Assembly: GCA_002205965.3 (NCBI GenBank) | Contig: NADL03000645.1 | Span: forward strand, 930,001 to 994,000 | Length of the DNA stretch: 64,000 nucleotides | From: Kappaphycus alvarezii | Taxonomy: Eukaryota; Rhodophyta; Florideophyceae; Gigartinales; Solieriaceae | Direction of reading: 5' to 3' | Part shown: piece by piece, positions 62,659 to 64,000 of the stretch | How the letters are laid out: each line of letters starts with the position of its first letter | Numbering within the stretch: position 1 is the stretch's first letter | The notes under the pieces: generated by a model | Seen by the model: the letters and a program-made list of their open reading frames with translations, nothing else | Database searches by the model: none | Told to the model about the DNA's origin: nothing | Position numbers and translations under genes: made by a program

Positions 62659-64000
62659 TTACACATCGCCCTTAGAACTCTATCATGACTTTAGAACTAA
62701 AAATATGACAGTAGAGGAGAGATATATTTAACCAAACATATAATAAAGCCATCTATTATTTTAAGGATTTTTCTTGAGTGGAGATAAACTGAATTTTCTG
62801 TTTGTTTGAATTAAATTCACCACTTAATAATCGGTCTTCTCGGATGGGTGATATCAAACAGGAGTAATATGTTTGAAGATGTACGTTCGGTGAGTTCCGA
62901 AGGAAGATAAATAATAATATAATTCCAATGCGCTAGAAAGTGATAACTCATATGCTGCGGTAAAAGGAATCATCAAAAGAAATAATATCGGTAAGGATAA
63001 TAGTGAAAAGTTTTATTGGAGGAAAGGATTATGATAATAAACAGTCTCATACAAAGTACTAATGAAATTATGATGAAGTGCCGTTAGATTCGTCGTATCG
63101 TGATATCTGTGGTATTTGAATGCTGATTAGGTTATATGTATAAATTTATATGCATTAAAGCATGTATGGAAACAAACTTCATGTGTCAGGGAGGGTATTA
63201 TAGGATTACAGCAATTAGGGTTGAAGTAATGGGATTTAATAGCTGCGGACAGATTTCAAAGTCTCTAAACGTGATTTCAAGGTATCCTTCTACTTGATCA
63301 CAGATTTAGAAGAGTTACAGGTCTCCTTTTATTAAAGCTTTTTAAACTTAATATATCATGCCCAGTTTAGTATCAAGTTTATGCTTACAGCGGGATTAAA
63401 ATATGCCTTTAATATTTGGTATTAATATAAACGCATTTAAAGTTATCTGCATTAAAAGTGATGCTTCGGGAGACATTTGAACATTTCATAAGTTCTGTCT
63501 ACTTCATTCTAATCTATACTAGAGTAAATGAGTTTAGTATAGGACAAGAATCTAAAACTTGGTTCCTTCATAGTCATAAGTATATCATTTTAGATTTTTG
63601 ACGCGCGTTTTGTCCACTTAAAATCATTTTATCCGTGAATTTAACCAGCCATAGGCATATTGAAACTATTTTAACGATTATTAAACTGAATTACGAGCTA
63701 ATATGTGCTTAGTACTTTCGTTTTTGTCTTTTTACTAGCTGTATTACAAATTCAAGGTATTATTGAAATCTGAAACTCATTTGGGGGTTAAACACTTTTG
63801 CAATGCACCTTGAAAATTTCTAAGTTTGTTCCTTTTGCTTTGCTTAGGTTTTTATCAAAGCATAGAAGCCATTTAATTCCATAAAATCTAAATTTGAATA
63901 TTTTCGGATCCATTCTGTAAGTGTCCAATAAGTTATTAGATTTTAAAACTTATATTTGTGTTATGTTTTCTAATAAAAACGATATTATGGCTCTTCTCTA
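62659..64000. other. AT-rich stretch with traces of coding
   Basis: 62659-62732 and 62930-63035 (NALESDNSYAAVKGIIKRNN, then NSEKFYWRKGL) are protein-like and might be later exons of the 62.4-kb segment. Beyond about 63150 I see nothing. Confidence 0.25.

Noticed and set aside
1-64000. CRISPR arrays, rRNA genes, plasmid origins, operons
   Set aside because: No regular spacer-repeat arrays, no rRNA-like sequence and no prokaryotic gene organisation. The window is eukaryotic nuclear DNA.

Overview
The window is nuclear DNA of a eukaryote. Evidence for this is a polymerase III type tRNA-Cys gene with a T-run terminator, a chromodomain-bearing Ty3/gypsy element, a Ty1/copia element, a pogo/Tigger transposon and short GT-AG introns. 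A florideophyte red alga is my best guess (about 50%): reading frames in the GC-balanced parts have no introns, LTR elements dominate, ACTGTACAGT-type palindromes are frequent, a secreted HHIPL/glucose-sorbosone-dehydrogenase gene is present, and the tRNA carries a D-loop insertion like the ectopic tRNA introns known from red algae. No single marker proves the lineage. The window is a compositional mosaic. GC-balanced blocks (about 3-21.8, 39.4-50.4 and 51.4-56 kb) alternate with very AT-rich blocks (about 2-3, 21.8-39, 50.4-51.4 and 58.4-64 kb). Layout from left to right: a decayed unidentified minus-strand gene runs off the left edge (1-1.7 kb). Palindrome-rich ACTGTAC DNA follows (3.85-4.8 kb), then tRNA-Cys (5.97-6.05 kb). 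From 6.6 to 13.3 kb lies a graveyard of dispersed repeats, many of them fragments of one unclassified protein-like family. From 13.4 to 17 kb there is a tandem pair of genes for a very acidic Asp/Glu-repeat protein, interleaved with a second family that I call VYEE after a motif. A broken copia element occupies 17.45-21.84 kb. The AT-rich 21.8-39 kb block contains gene ghosts, some with splice-like signals, a third decayed acidic-protein copy, and two strong hairpins. A second VYEE copy lies at 39.4-39.9 kb. The glucose/sorbosone dehydrogenase gene with a signal peptide and many frameshifts is at 42.0-43.4 kb. A whole-looking, very young gypsy chromovirus with a perfect 5-bp target duplication sits at 43.749-48.982 kb. 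More of the dispersed family and two unidentified minus-strand frames follow (49-52.5 kb), then a dead pogo/Tigger element with terminal inverted repeats and TA duplication (53.02-54.94 kb). The right end is AT-rich DNA with decayed coding stretches and one well-framed exon-like segment at 62.4 kb. Functionally there is no operon-like system. The only genes that look able to work are tRNA-Cys, the first acidic-protein gene and possibly the 178-codon frame at 49.9-50.4 kb; the gypsy element looks whole. The most unusual observations are the tRNA D-loop insertion, the acidic-protein family with its near-invariant 75-bp downstream block, the tandem and dispersed KQAAL-type repeat family, the palindromic ACTGTACAGT signal, and the two perfect hairpins.
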